Part shown: positions 1-7,023 of the stretch, one piece after another
How positions within the stretch are numbered: the first letter of the stretch is position 1
Layout: each line of letters begins with the position of its first letter
Assembly: GCA_038213005.1 (NCBI GenBank)
Contig: JBBQTU010000026.1
Location: forward strand, 1 to 26,813
Direction: 5' to 3'
DNA from: JBBQTU01 sp038213005
GTDB taxonomy: Bacteria; Planctomycetota; Phycisphaerae; Tepidisphaerales; Tepidisphaeraceae
DNA: 26,813 bases
Translations under genes and position numbers: made by a program
The notes under the pieces: model-generated
Told to the model about the DNA's origin: nothing
Seen by the model: the letters and a program-made list of their open reading frames with translations, nothing else
The model's database searches: none

Positions 1-2
1 GG

Positions 3-596
3 CCAAAACAGCCTGCTAATCAGACGATTGTTGCACTTTTACATCCCATTTTGCCCACTCAGTTTCCTGAAGAGCCTCAAAAGGAATACATCCGCAAAGA
101 TGGACAGCGCTTCCCCATTCTGATTGGCGGCGCCCCGCTGGCCGATGGCGATTCGAGTGTGGTGGCGTTTGTTATTGATCGCTCCGCAGCGGTACAGGCA
201 GAAAGACAAACAGCCCGGTTACGCGATCTGTTCCAGGCCGTGGTTGGCAGCATGCCGGGCGCTGTCCTGATTCATGACCTTGAAGGCAGCGCCACTCATC
301 TCAATCCAGCCGCCACCGTAATGTTCGGCTGGACCCTGCAAGAGATCCAGGGAAAGCCCAATCCGCTGGTGCCAAAGGGCATGTGGCACCTGTTTGCCGA
401 GCAGTTGTGCCGTGTATCCAAGGGAGAAACGCTGGCCTTGATCGCCCTGCCATGCGTGACGAAGTCCGGTGTCATCATCCACTGTGATTTTACCGCATTG
501 CCCGTGAAAGACAGCAGTGGCCGCGTCATCGCGCTGATGAAACTCGCCCGCCCCGCCGCGCAGGATGCACCTGGCACGCATGGCGGACCCAACTAA
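3..596 (+). CDS. PAS-domain sensor protein, 3' part only (5' end outside the window)
   Basis: The frame is already open at the left edge, so the gene starts upstream of the window. The visible part begins with the end of one PAS domain (RKDGQRFPILIGGAPL, then VVAFVIDRSA). A short linker helix leads to a second, complete PAS domain (about LRDLFQAVVGSMPGAVLIHD to IALMKLARPA). PAS domains bind small ligands or sense redox state and light, and normally feed an output domain. Here the protein stops 15-20 residues after the second PAS domain, with no kinase, cyclase or DNA-binding domain. Either the output domain is N-terminal or the gene lost its 3' end. The second option is plausible because repeat-like sequence and an insertion-sequence remnant follow at once. 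PAS identity is fairly sure; the output is unknown. Confidence 0.75.
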   Translation, partial: PKQPANQTIVALLHPILPTQFPEEPQKEYIRKDGQRFPILIGGAPLADGDSSVVAFVIDRSAAVQAERQTARLRDLFQAVVGSMPGAVLIHDLEGSATHLNPAATVMFGWTLQEIQGKPNPLVPKGMWHLFAEQLCRVSKGETLALIALPCVTKSGVIIHCDFTALPVKDSSGRVIALMKLARPAAQDAPGTHGGPN

Positions 597-715
597 AGGG
601 GACATGACTGATAACTGATACAGGGAGATAATGAAAGGGGATCGCGCCAAGTAAACTCGCGAAAGGAGAATGTAATGTGAACTGAACATAGAACTGAAAC
701 CTTTCATTGCACCCT

Positions 716-732
716 GTGGGTGAGAGACCCAC
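716..732. other. Short perfect hairpin beside the transposase remnant
   Basis: GTGGGT and ACCCAC form a 6-bp inverted repeat with a 5-nt spacer (GAGAG), a few bases beyond the stop codon of the transposase fragment on the minus strand. It could be a weak terminator or part of the old insertion-sequence end. There is no T-tract on either side. Confidence 0.35.
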
Positions 733-737
733 TCTGC

Positions 738-1259
738 TCACGCCACCGGCTTCTTCGGTCGGTCAAGGCGGTATCCCCAGGGGGAAAAAGACTCGGCATG
801 CCGCCAGAGTTTATCCACGAGCATCGCTACCAGGAGTTTGCCGTTGAGCCAGGCGCGTGAACTCTGAACCGAACGTTTGGGCAGTTGTCCCAATCCCATG
901 ATCGACTTGGCCCGCTTGAACACCAGTTCCAGTTGCCAGCGGTAGCGGAAGTGCCGCAGAACCTGGCGCTTGCCCATTTCCATGGCCGGAAGACTGGTCC
1001 ACACCAGCACGTATCGCGCAAAGGCCTTGGCCAACTTGCCGGGCGGGCCATCACTGGTCTTGGCATTCTCTTTCATCTTGCGCAGTTCCCGCTTGGTCGC
1101 TTCCTCGCTTCGTCGCACCGCCACCAGCCGGCCTCCGTGCCAACGATCTTCCGGCCCCTTCACCCACGCCGGCCAGGCACGCACCTCCCCCACACGCATG
1201 CCCCGCGTCAGACGCAGGATGCTGCATCGTCGGCCATCCCGGCGGTCGTACAGCGGCAC
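738..1259 (-). pseudogene. IS4-type DDE transposase, C-terminal fragment
   Basis: This is the C-terminal half of a DDE transposase of the IS4 type. The catalytic-Glu region is visible as FRYRWQLELVFKRAK. It fits the IS4 Y-(2)-R-(3)-E-(6)-K signature except that the leading Tyr is Phe. It is followed by a conserved-looking GLGQLPKRS segment and a C-terminal helix rich in Leu and Arg. The N-terminal half with the first two Asp residues is missing. The frame is closed by a TAG directly before position 1259, where an ACGT-rich repeat begins, so the truncation point coincides with that repeat. The codon at 1257-1259 is a GTG inside the domain and not a credible translation start. The element is therefore almost certainly inactive. 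No terminal inverted-repeat pair or target-site duplication was found. Confidence 0.75.
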
Positions 1260-1261
1260 CT

Positions 1262-1289
1262 ATGTTTACGTTCTACGTTGTACGTTCTC
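1262..1289. repeat. ACGT-rich degenerate repeat (short copy)
   Basis: This short tract has ACGTT at 9-10 base spacing (TTTACGTTCTACGTTGTACG). Its reverse complement matches part of the block at 25369-25431, sharing ACAACGTAGA.CGT and then ACGTAAAC. It lies exactly where the transposase remnant breaks off and just upstream of the beta-galactosidase gene. It is interpreted as a copy of a dispersed intergenic repeat family; the function is unknown. Confidence 0.5.
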
Positions 1290-1368
1290 CCCCCTCTCCT
1301 TTGACGGCCCGCCTCAGTAATGCTCAAATCCGCCTTGGATGAGTCTGGTCAAATACAAAGGGAAGATC

Positions 1369-4300
1369 ATGCAGAACGATTGGGAAAATCCGAAACTCGT
1401 GCACAAGAACCGCCTGCCCGCTCGCGCTTACTTCTTTCCGTTCGCCGACGAGCCCGGCGCACTCCGCGGCGCCAAGCAGGATTCGCCCTGGGTCGTCTCG
1501 CTCAATGGCACCTGGAAGTTCCACTACTCCCCCACCGTCGCCGAAGCCCCCGAAGGATTCGCTGATGCGAAGTTTGATGTGAGCGCCTGGGACAACCTGA
1601 TGGTTCCCAGCAACTGGCAGCTTCACGGCTATGGCCACCCGCACTACACCAACGTCCAGTACCCCTTCCCGGTCGATCCGCCGCGGGTGCCCACCGAGAA
1701 CCCCACCGGTTCCTACCGCCGCGACTTCACCATCCCCGACGACTGGAAGGACCGCCAGCTCGTCCTCCGCTTTGAAGGCGTGGACTCAGCGTTCTATGTC
1801 TATGTGAATGGCAAGGAGGTCGGCTTCAGCAAAGGCAGCCGCCTGCCCAGTGAGTTTGACATCAGCAAGTTCGCCAAGTGCGGCGTCAACATCCTGGCCG
1901 TCCGGGTCATGCAGTGGTCCGATGGCACCTACATGGAAGACCAGGACATGTGGTGGCTCTCCGGCATCTTCCGCGATGTCTGGCTGGTCGCCATGCCCCA
2001 GGCCCAGGTCGCCGACCTGCGCATCGGCACCGAACTCGATGCCAAATACACCAGCGCCACCCTGCGCGTGCAGGCCAAGCTCGCCAACGTCTCCAAGACC
2101 GATACCGAACTGAAAGTCTCCGTCCAACTGCTCGACGCCCAGGGTGCTAAGGCCGCCCCAAGCCGCAGCAAATCTGTGCCGGTCGCGGCCGGCCAATCTG
2201 CCCTGGTCGATCTCGCCCTGCCGGTGGAGACGCCCAGCAAGTGGACCGCCGAGACCCCCTACCTCTACACCACCCTGGTGACCGTGAAGGACCCCCAGGG
2301 CAACATTGTTGAAGTCATCCCCCAGAAGACCGGCTTCCGCACCGTCGAGATCAAGAACGCCCTGTTCCTGGTCAATGGCGTCGCCATCAAGATCAAGGGC
2401 GTGAATCGTCACGAGCACCATCCCGAACTCGGCCGGGCGGTCCCCTACGAGACCATGGTCCAGGATGTGCTGCTGATGAAGCGGCACAACATCAACACCG
2501 TTCGCTGCAGCCACTATCCCGACGATCCCCGCTGGCTGGACCTGTGCGACCAGTACGGCCTCTACGTCATTGACGAATGCGACCTGGAGACCCACGGCTT
2601 TGGACAGGCCGGCCAGACTGATAAAGGCTGGCCGAGCTTTAAGGAATGGCCCGGCAACCCCACCGGCGACCCTGCATGGGAAGCGGCCTGCGTCGACCGC
2701 ATGCAGCGTATGGTCGAGCGTGACAAGAATCACGCCAGCATCATCATGTGGTCCCTCGGCAATGAGGCCGGCTTCGGAGCCAATCACCAGGCCATGGCCG
2801 CCTGGGCCAGGTCCGTCGATTCGCGTCCCATCCACTACGAAGGCGACTACGAACAGACCTGCGTTGATGTCTTCAGCCAGATGTACCCCGACCCGACGCA
2901 CGTCCGCAAGGTCGGGCAAGCCACAGAAACGCTCGAGGTCGGAGGCATCAAATTGCTGCCGGAGAAGTACGGCAAGATGCCCTACATCCTGTGTGAATAC
3001 GCCCACGCGATGGGCAACGGACCCGGCGGACTGACCGAATACTGGGACGCCTTCTATTCCTCGCCCCGCCTCATGGGCGGCTGCGTCTGGGAGTGGATCG
3101 ACCACGGCATCCTCACGAAATTCCCCGATGGCCACACCGACTACGCCTACGGCGGCGATTTTGGCGATGAGCCCAATGACAGCAACTTCGTCGCCGATGG
3201 CCTGGTCTTCCCCGACCGCAAGCCCTCGCCCGGCCTGATCGAATACAAGAAGGTCATTGAACCGCTGAAACTGGACGCGGTCGACCTGAACGCCGGCACC
3301 TTCAAGCTCACCAACCGCTACGACTTCCTCTCCACCACGCACCTGCGCGGCAACTGGACGCTCACCGAAGATGGCAAGGTCATCGCCAGTGGGTCTGATG
3401 TCGCCATCAGCGGCGGCAAGGTCCCCCCGCATCAGACCGGCAACCTGAAACTCGCACTGCCCAAGCCCGCCACCCTCAAGCCCGGCGCCGAGTACCACGT
3501 GCAGATATCCTTCACGCTCGCCAGCGACACGATCTGGGCCTCGGCCGGCCACGAGGTCGCCTGGGCGCAGTTCGCTCTCCCCTGGAAGGTCCGCCCGGCC
3601 GTCGTCGCCGCTCGCTCGGCTATGCCCAAACTCACCGTTGAGGAATCGGCTAACACCCTCTCTGTGCGCGGCGCGGATTTCTCGCTCAGCTTCGACAAGG
3701 TTCGCGCCCTGCTGGACTCCTGGCAGTATCAGAATCTGCCGCTGCTCACCGGCGGCGGCGGCCCGAAACTCAACTTCTGGCGCGCCACCACGGACAACGA
3801 TCGCCTGGGTGCCAACGACGCCGCAAAGTGGCGTAACGATGGCCTGCACTGGCTGCAGCATCGCGTCGACGGCGTCCAAGTGGAGAAGTTGGACGGCCAG
3901 GCCCTCCAGATCACGGCCAATGTGCGCATCGCCCCGCCGATCTGGGGTAACCGCTCGTTCGAGTGCCAGTACACCTACACGGTCTTCGGTAACGGTGCCG
4001 TCGCTCTGAAGGTCCACGGCAAGCCGGTCGGCACTTTCTACAAGGTGTTGCCGCGCATCGGGCTGGCCATGGGCATCAACAAGGCCATGGACAGCGTCCA
4101 GTGGTTCGGCAAAGGCCCCGGCGAGCAGTACCCCGACACCTGCAAAGCCGGACGCCTGGGCGTCTGGTCCGCCACCCTCGATGAGTTCTACACCCCCTAC
4201 GTCTATCCCCAGGAGAACGGCAATCGCATGGATGTCCGTTGGGTGGCGCTAGGCAATGCCCGGGGCGAAGGCCTGCTGGCCACCGGCATGCCGACACTCA

Positions 4301-4569
4301 ACTTCTCGGCTCACCGGTACACGGCCCTGGACATGGAAAAAGCCCGTCACCAGCACGAACTGGTCAAGCGCGACTTCATCACCCTGAACCTGGACTACGC
4401 CCAGCATGGCATCGGCACCGCAAGCTGCGGCCCGGCCGTCTTTGAGCAGTACTGGCTCAAACCCCAGGAGTTCGACTTCAGCGTGCTGCTGCGTCCCTTC
4501 AACCGCGACCTGTCCTCGCCGGGACAACTCGCCAGGGTGCTGCCGGAGATGACTAATGCAGGATCGTAA
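1369..4569 (+). CDS. lacZ: Beta-galactosidase, glycoside hydrolase family 2 (LacZ type)
   Basis: This enzyme hydrolyses terminal beta-D-galactosides such as lactose. No signal peptide is visible, so it should act in the cytoplasm. The 1066 residues follow the LacZ domain order: sugar-binding jelly roll (about 40-210), immunoglobulin-like domain (about 215-325), TIM barrel (about 327-625), a linking beta domain, and the C-terminal small-chain domain (about 780-1050). Key motifs are VNRHEHHP, the acid/base Glu466 in WSLGNEAG and the nucleophile Glu543 in ILCEYAHAMGN. The start at 1369 was preferred over an ATG at 1339. It has an AAGGGAAG ribosome-binding site 4-5 bases upstream, and MQNDWENP then aligns with the DWENP near the N-terminus of E. 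coli LacZ. No transporter or regulator gene lies beside it. Its 3' end overlaps the convergent acylphosphatase gene by 17 bp. Confidence 0.95.
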   Translation: MQNDWENPKLVHKNRLPARAYFFPFADEPGALRGAKQDSPWVVSLNGTWKFHYSPTVAEAPEGFADAKFDVSAWDNLMVPSNWQLHGYGHPHYTNVQYPFPVDPPRVPTENPTGSYRRDFTIPDDWKDRQLVLRFEGVDSAFYVYVNGKEVGFSKGSRLPSEFDISKFAKCGVNILAVRVMQWSDGTYMEDQDMWWLSGIFRDVWLVAMPQAQVADLRIGTELDAKYTSATLRVQAKLANVSKTDTELKVSVQLLDAQGAKAAPSRSKSVPVAAGQSALVDLALPVETPSKWTAETPYLYTTLVTVKDPQGNIVEVIPQKTGFRTVEIKNALFLVNGVAIKIKGVNRHEHHPELGRAVPYETMVQDVLLMKRHNINTVRCSHYPDDPRWLDLCDQYGLYVIDECDLETHGFGQAGQTDKGWPSFKEWPGNPTGDPAWEAACVDRMQRMVERDKNHASIIMWSLGNEAGFGANHQAMAAWARSVDSRPIHYEGDYEQTCVDVFSQMYPDPTHVRKVGQATETLEVGGIKLLPEKYGKMPYILCEYAHAMGNGPGGLTEYWDAFYSSPRLMGGCVWEWIDHGILTKFPDGHTDYAYGGDFGDEPNDSNFVADGLVFPDRKPSPGLIEYKKVIEPLKLDAVDLNAGTFKLTNRYDFLSTTHLRGNWTLTEDGKVIASGSDVAISGGKVPPHQTGNLKLALPKPATLKPGAEYHVQISFTLASDTIWASAGHEVAWAQFALPWKVRPAVVAARSAMPKLTVEESANTLSVRGADFSLSFDKVRALLDSWQYQNLPLLTGGGGPKLNFWRATTDNDRLGANDAAKWRNDGLHWLQHRVDGVQVEKLDGQALQITANVRIAPPIWGNRSFECQYTYTVFGNGAVALKVHGKPVGTFYKVLPRIGLAMGINKAMDSVQWFGKGPGEQYPDTCKAGRLGVWSATLDEFYTPYVYPQENGNRMDVRWVALGNARGEGLLATGMPTLNFSAHRYTALDMEKARHQHELVKRDFITLNLDYAQHGIGTASCGPAVFEQYWLKPQEFDFSVLLRPFNRDLSSPGQLARVLPEMTNAGS

Positions 4570-4822
4570 AGCGACGAAACTCCGCCGTCGCCGCTGACAG
4601 GGTGACGTCCACGTCGTCAACAAAGCCTCCCATGTGCTGCTTGATCTGCTCAACCAGCGCGTTGAGTTCTGCCTTGGTCCCCTCGGCCACCAGCAGCACG
4701 CGCCCATCAGACATGTTCCGCACATACCCCGTCACGTCATATTCCTGCGCGATGTTGAGGGCGGTGTAGCGAAACCCCACGCCCTGCACGTGTCCGCCAA
4801 AATAGCATGTGGCTCTTTCCAT
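4553..4822 (-). CDS. acyP: Acylphosphatase
   Basis: This small cytoplasmic enzyme hydrolyses the carboxyl-phosphate bond of acyl phosphates. The 89-residue product has the usual family length. It carries the phosphate-binding loop GGHVQGVGFRYTA with the catalytic Arg18, and the second signature GYVRNMSDGRV with the catalytic Asn36. The start at 4822 (MERATCYF) was chosen because the fold begins there and an AGAAGGG sequence lies about 8 bases upstream. An in-frame start at 4864 would add 14 Arg-rich residues outside the family fold. The stop codon lies inside the 3' end of the beta-galactosidase gene, so the two convergent genes share 17 bp. No neighbour points to a specific pathway. Confidence 0.9.
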   Translation of the reverse strand: MERATCYFGGHVQGVGFRYTALNIAQEYDVTGYVRNMSDGRVLLVAEGTKAELNALVEQIKQHMGGFVDDVDVTLSAATAEFRRFTILH

Positions 4823-4944
4823 CGCTCCGGCCCTTCTGTCGGTTCGGCCCTTCCTAGACAACACAACGTCTTGCGAATGTAACCCCAGCCGCAGGTCCCC
4901 GGAAGGTCATAAAACCCGCTTATGAGTCCGGCCGAGAAACGCCG

Positions 4945-5751
4945 TCAGATTCCGTCGCCGGTTCCCTCGGGCTGCGCGGTCGCCCCGCCGCCAGCCACCT
5001 GGTCGTGCGGGTGCAGGTGCCGCAGAATATGCGGCGTCTCGAGCCCGTGCGATTCCATCAGCGGCGTGTTGCTCAAGGTCGGGACCGTATCGCCGGCCGC
5101 CACCACCTTGCCGCCATCCAGCACGATTGTCGTGTCGCATATCTCCGCGACCAGTTCCAGGTCGTGCGTCGCGATCAGCAGCGTCAGCCCGATATCCTTG
5201 AGCAGTTGTTTCAGTTCCCGCCGGCCACGCGGATCCAGGTTGCTCGTCGGCTCATCCAGCACCAGTATCTTCGCATCGGTCGCCAGCAGCCCCGCCAGAC
5301 AGGCTCGACGCTTCTCGCCGCCCGACAGATGGTGTGGTGGGCGGACTTCCTTGCCGACCAGATCCGTAAGCTGCAGCGCGTGGCCGACCCGCGTATTCAC
5401 CTCGGCTTCGCTGATCCCCATCTGCCGCGGTCCGAATGCCACATCCTCGTAAAGCGTCGGGCAAAAGAGCTGGTCGTTGGGATCCTGAAACAGCAGGCCC
5501 ACCTTGCGCCGCACATCAAGCAGGTTGTCCGCGGTGATGTTCTTGCCAAACACCTTCACCGCCCCATCGCCGCCGGGCTTCTCCGGTAACAGCCCATTGA
5601 GGTGCAGCAGCAGAGTGCTCTTGCCGGCCCCGTTAGGTCCCACCAGAGCCACCCGCTGGCCCTCGTTGACCATGAAGCTGACGCCACGGAGTGCCACCGT
5701 CCCGTCGGCGTAGCGATAGTGCAGATCATGAACTTCCAGTGCAACGCTCAT
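4945..5751 (-). CDS. cbiO: Energy-coupling factor transporter ATPase (CbiO/NikO type)
   Basis: This is the ATP-binding subunit of an ECF-type cobalt/nickel importer, on the cytoplasmic face of the membrane. The 268 residues contain Walker A (GPNGAGKST, about 38-46), the Q-loop (LLFQDPNDQLF), the signature LSGGEKRR, Walker B (ILVLDEPTSNLD) and the switch histidine in ATHDLEL. A His-containing tail (HILRHLHPHDQ) is common in CbiO-type ATPases. The start at 5751 overlaps the cbiQ stop codon in an ATGA arrangement, which implies translational coupling. A longer reading from 5847 would run inside cbiQ and adds nonsense residues. It is the last gene of the nikR, CbiM-like peptide, cbiQ, cbiO operon. 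The upstream NikR gene and operator favour nickel as the substrate. Confidence 0.93.
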   Translation of the reverse strand: MSVALEVHDLHYRYADGTVALRGVSFMVNEGQRVALVGPNGAGKSTLLLHLNGLLPEKPGGDGAVKVFGKNITADNLLDVRRKVGLLFQDPNDQLFCPTLYEDVAFGPRQMGISEAEVNTRVGHALQLTDLVGKEVRPPHHLSGGEKRRACLAGLLATDAKILVLDEPTSNLDPRGRRELKQLLKDIGLTLLIATHDLELVAEICDTTIVLDGGKVVAAGDTVPTLSNTPLMESHGLETPHILRHLHPHDQVAGGGATAQPEGTGDGI

Positions 5752-6362
5752 TGCCAACCCCTTGCCAGCATAGCCGAGTGAATCCGCTGGGCCCGTTCGG
5801 CCGAGCGTACAAAAAGCTGCGCGATCACGCTCGCCATCGACCGCCACAGACGACCGCGATCCCGCTTGAATGTGCGGGCCAGCCTGGCCCGCCTCATCCG
5901 CGCAGCTTCATCGCTGAGCACAAACAGATAGCGGTACATCAGCCCCAGCGTCGTGACCAGTAGTGTGGGCAATCCCACTGCCGTCAGCGTCGAGAGGATA
6001 TCGCTGAACCGGGTCGTACAGGACACCATCAGCATGATCGCAGCACATGCGGTTGCCTTAGTCACCAGCGAAACAAAGGGAGCGAGCCCACCCTCCTCGC
6101 CGAACAGCCGGCTCGCCGCCAGCCCCACGATCGCCAGTTCCAGCCAGGCGAGTCGCCGAGCCAGAAACCCCAGCGGCACGTGACTGCTGATCGCCGTTAC
6201 CAGCAGGAAGACCGCCATGGCCCCGAAGAACCACGTCCACAAGCCCGGGATGAGCAGGCAGAGGAAAATGAGCAGCATCGCGATCGCCAGTTTGGTCGGC
6301 GCGGGGATCCGGTGGACCGGCGAATCCATGTGAGCGTATTGATCGAGATAATGGGCCTTCAT
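5748..6362 (-). CDS. cbiQ: Energy-coupling factor transporter transmembrane subunit (CbiQ/NikQ type)
   Basis: This is the integral membrane (T) subunit that couples ATP hydrolysis by CbiO to the substrate-binding component. The 204 residues begin with the family hallmark LDQYAHMDSPVHRIPAPTKL. Hydrophobic segments follow at about 25-60, 75-90, 105-125 and 130-150. Coupling-helix signatures are EAARMRRARLAR and the terminal SAMLARGW (Ala-Arg-Gly motif). It is on the short side for CbiQ (often 220-260 residues) but ends naturally after the second Ala-Arg-Gly helix. The gene begins 33 bases after the CbiM-like peptide gene and overlaps cbiO by 4 bases. No strong ribosome-binding site is seen, which fits translation coupled to upstream genes. 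Confidence 0.9.
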   Translation of the reverse strand: MKAHYLDQYAHMDSPVHRIPAPTKLAIAMLLIFLCLLIPGLWTWFFGAMAVFLLVTAISSHVPLGFLARRLAWLELAIVGLAASRLFGEEGGLAPFVSLVTKATACAAIMLMVSCTTRFSDILSTLTAVGLPTLLVTTLGLMYRYLFVLSDEAARMRRARLARTFKRDRGRLWRSMASVIAQLFVRSAERAQRIHSAMLARGWQ

Positions 6363-6395
6363 CAGAGCAGTCTATGATGCGCCTGGCGGCCGGGA

Positions 6396-6536
6396 CTACA
6401 AGCCCGCCTCGGCCAGCACTTTCTCCGGAATCCTGCGAACCAGCAGTTTCGCCACACCCCATGCGGACAGGAAGATGATCGCCGTTCCCGCCACAGCGCC
6501 CAGAATAGCCATGTTGAATCCATTGGGTATATGCAT
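6396..6536 (-). CDS. 46-residue peptide with CbiM/NikM-like N-terminus
   Basis: This small reading frame fills the gap between nikR and cbiQ. It encodes 46 residues starting MHIPNGFNMAILGA. One hydrophobic helix covers about residues 9-33, followed by a basic tail (LLVRRIPEKVLAEAGL). CbiM/NikM substrate components start Met-His-Ile/Met, typically MHIPDGF, and the free N-terminus and His2 coordinate nickel or cobalt. They also contain an internal FNMAxxG motif. Both features are fused here within 14 residues, while the other 150-200 residues of CbiM are absent. The start lies 24 bases after the nikR stop and the stop lies 33 bases before cbiQ. It may be an internally deleted remnant of cbiM or a minimal membrane subunit; the sequence alone cannot decide. 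That it is a translated gene is an inference from context, start motif and hydrophobicity. Confidence 0.6.
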   Translation of the reverse strand: MHIPNGFNMAILGAVAGTAIIFLSAWGVAKLLVRRIPEKVLAEAGL

Positions 6537-6559
6537 TCCTGCACCCCACTCACCGCTAG

Positions 6560-6994
6560 CTAGTCCAGGTCGCTTCCGGTCGTCGTAATAGTCAACTTCC
6601 CATGTTTCACGCCTTTGGCCGCGATCAGCGCATCCGCCATTTTTCGAATCGCCCCCGCCGTGCCCTTCACCACCAGCACCTCAAGGCAGTTGTGGTGATC
6701 CAGATGCACGTGCAGCGTCGAGATAATCGTTTCATGGTGGTCGTGCTGGATGCCGGTCAGCAAATCCTGAAGGTGCGGCTTGTGATGGTCGTAAACCAGC
6801 GTAATGGTCCCGGCAATCTCGCGGTCCTCCTGCTGCTGCCGGTGCTCCACCAGCCCGGCGCGCACCAGGTCGCCGATCGCCTGCGAGCGATTAGACCATC
6901 CCTTCTCGCGGACCATCGCGTCCAAGTCGCCCAGCAGCGCGCTGGGCAGGGACACGCTGAACCGCTCCACGCCCTTCTTCTTGATCGGCTTCAT
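6560..6994 (-). CDS. nikR: Nickel-responsive regulator NikR
   Basis: NikR is a nickel-dependent repressor of nickel uptake. From the start at 6994 it has 144 residues. An N-terminal ribbon-helix-helix DNA-binding domain (VERFSVSLPSALLGDLDAMV, then NRSQAIGDLVRAGL) is followed by the C-terminal ACT-like metal domain. All four ligands of the E. coli high-affinity nickel site have counterparts: His84 (QHDHH), His95 and His97 (LHVHLDH) and Cys103 (NCLE). Other in-frame starts lie at 7009 and 7018. 6994 is preferred because a NikR-type palindrome covers 6996-7023, directly upstream, and would otherwise lie in the coding sequence. No start has a convincing ribosome-binding site. The gene heads the ECF-transporter operon and probably represses itself and the transporter. 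Confidence 0.92.
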   Translation of the reverse strand: MKPIKKKGVERFSVSLPSALLGDLDAMVREKGWSNRSQAIGDLVRAGLVEHRQQQEDREIAGTITLVYDHHKPHLQDLLTGIQHDHHETIISTLHVHLDHHNCLEVLVVKGTAGAIRKMADALIAAKGVKHGKLTITTTGSDLD

Positions 6995-6995
6995 A

Positions 6996-7023
6996 GTGTT
7001 ACGTTTCATGATATTCATAACAC
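6996..7023 (-). promoter_or_regulatory. Putative NikR operator overlapping the nikR start
   Basis: On the plus strand the sequence reads GTGTTAC, 14 bases, ATAACAC: a palindrome with 13 of 14 arm positions matching GTGTTAC-N14-GTAACAC. From memory of comparative-genomics work, NikR sites outside enterobacteria (for example in delta-proteobacteria) follow a GTGTTAC-N13/14-GTAACAC pattern. It sits directly upstream of the preferred nikR start and includes the stop codon of the glycosyltransferase gene. A repressor bound here could block transcription entering the transporter operon. Confidence 0.65.

Noticed and set aside
1786..4017. A 743-codon open frame on the minus strand inside the beta-galactosidase gene.
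   Set aside because: It is exactly antisense to a gene with clear catalytic motifs, has no family-like motifs, and is expected from the high-GC codon usage of lacZ.
6362..6553. A 63-codon minus-strand frame rich in Trp, Cys and Arg between nikR and cbiQ.
   Set aside because: Its composition is unlike a real protein, and the overlapping 46-codon frame at 6396-6536 has a CbiM-like start and a membrane helix.
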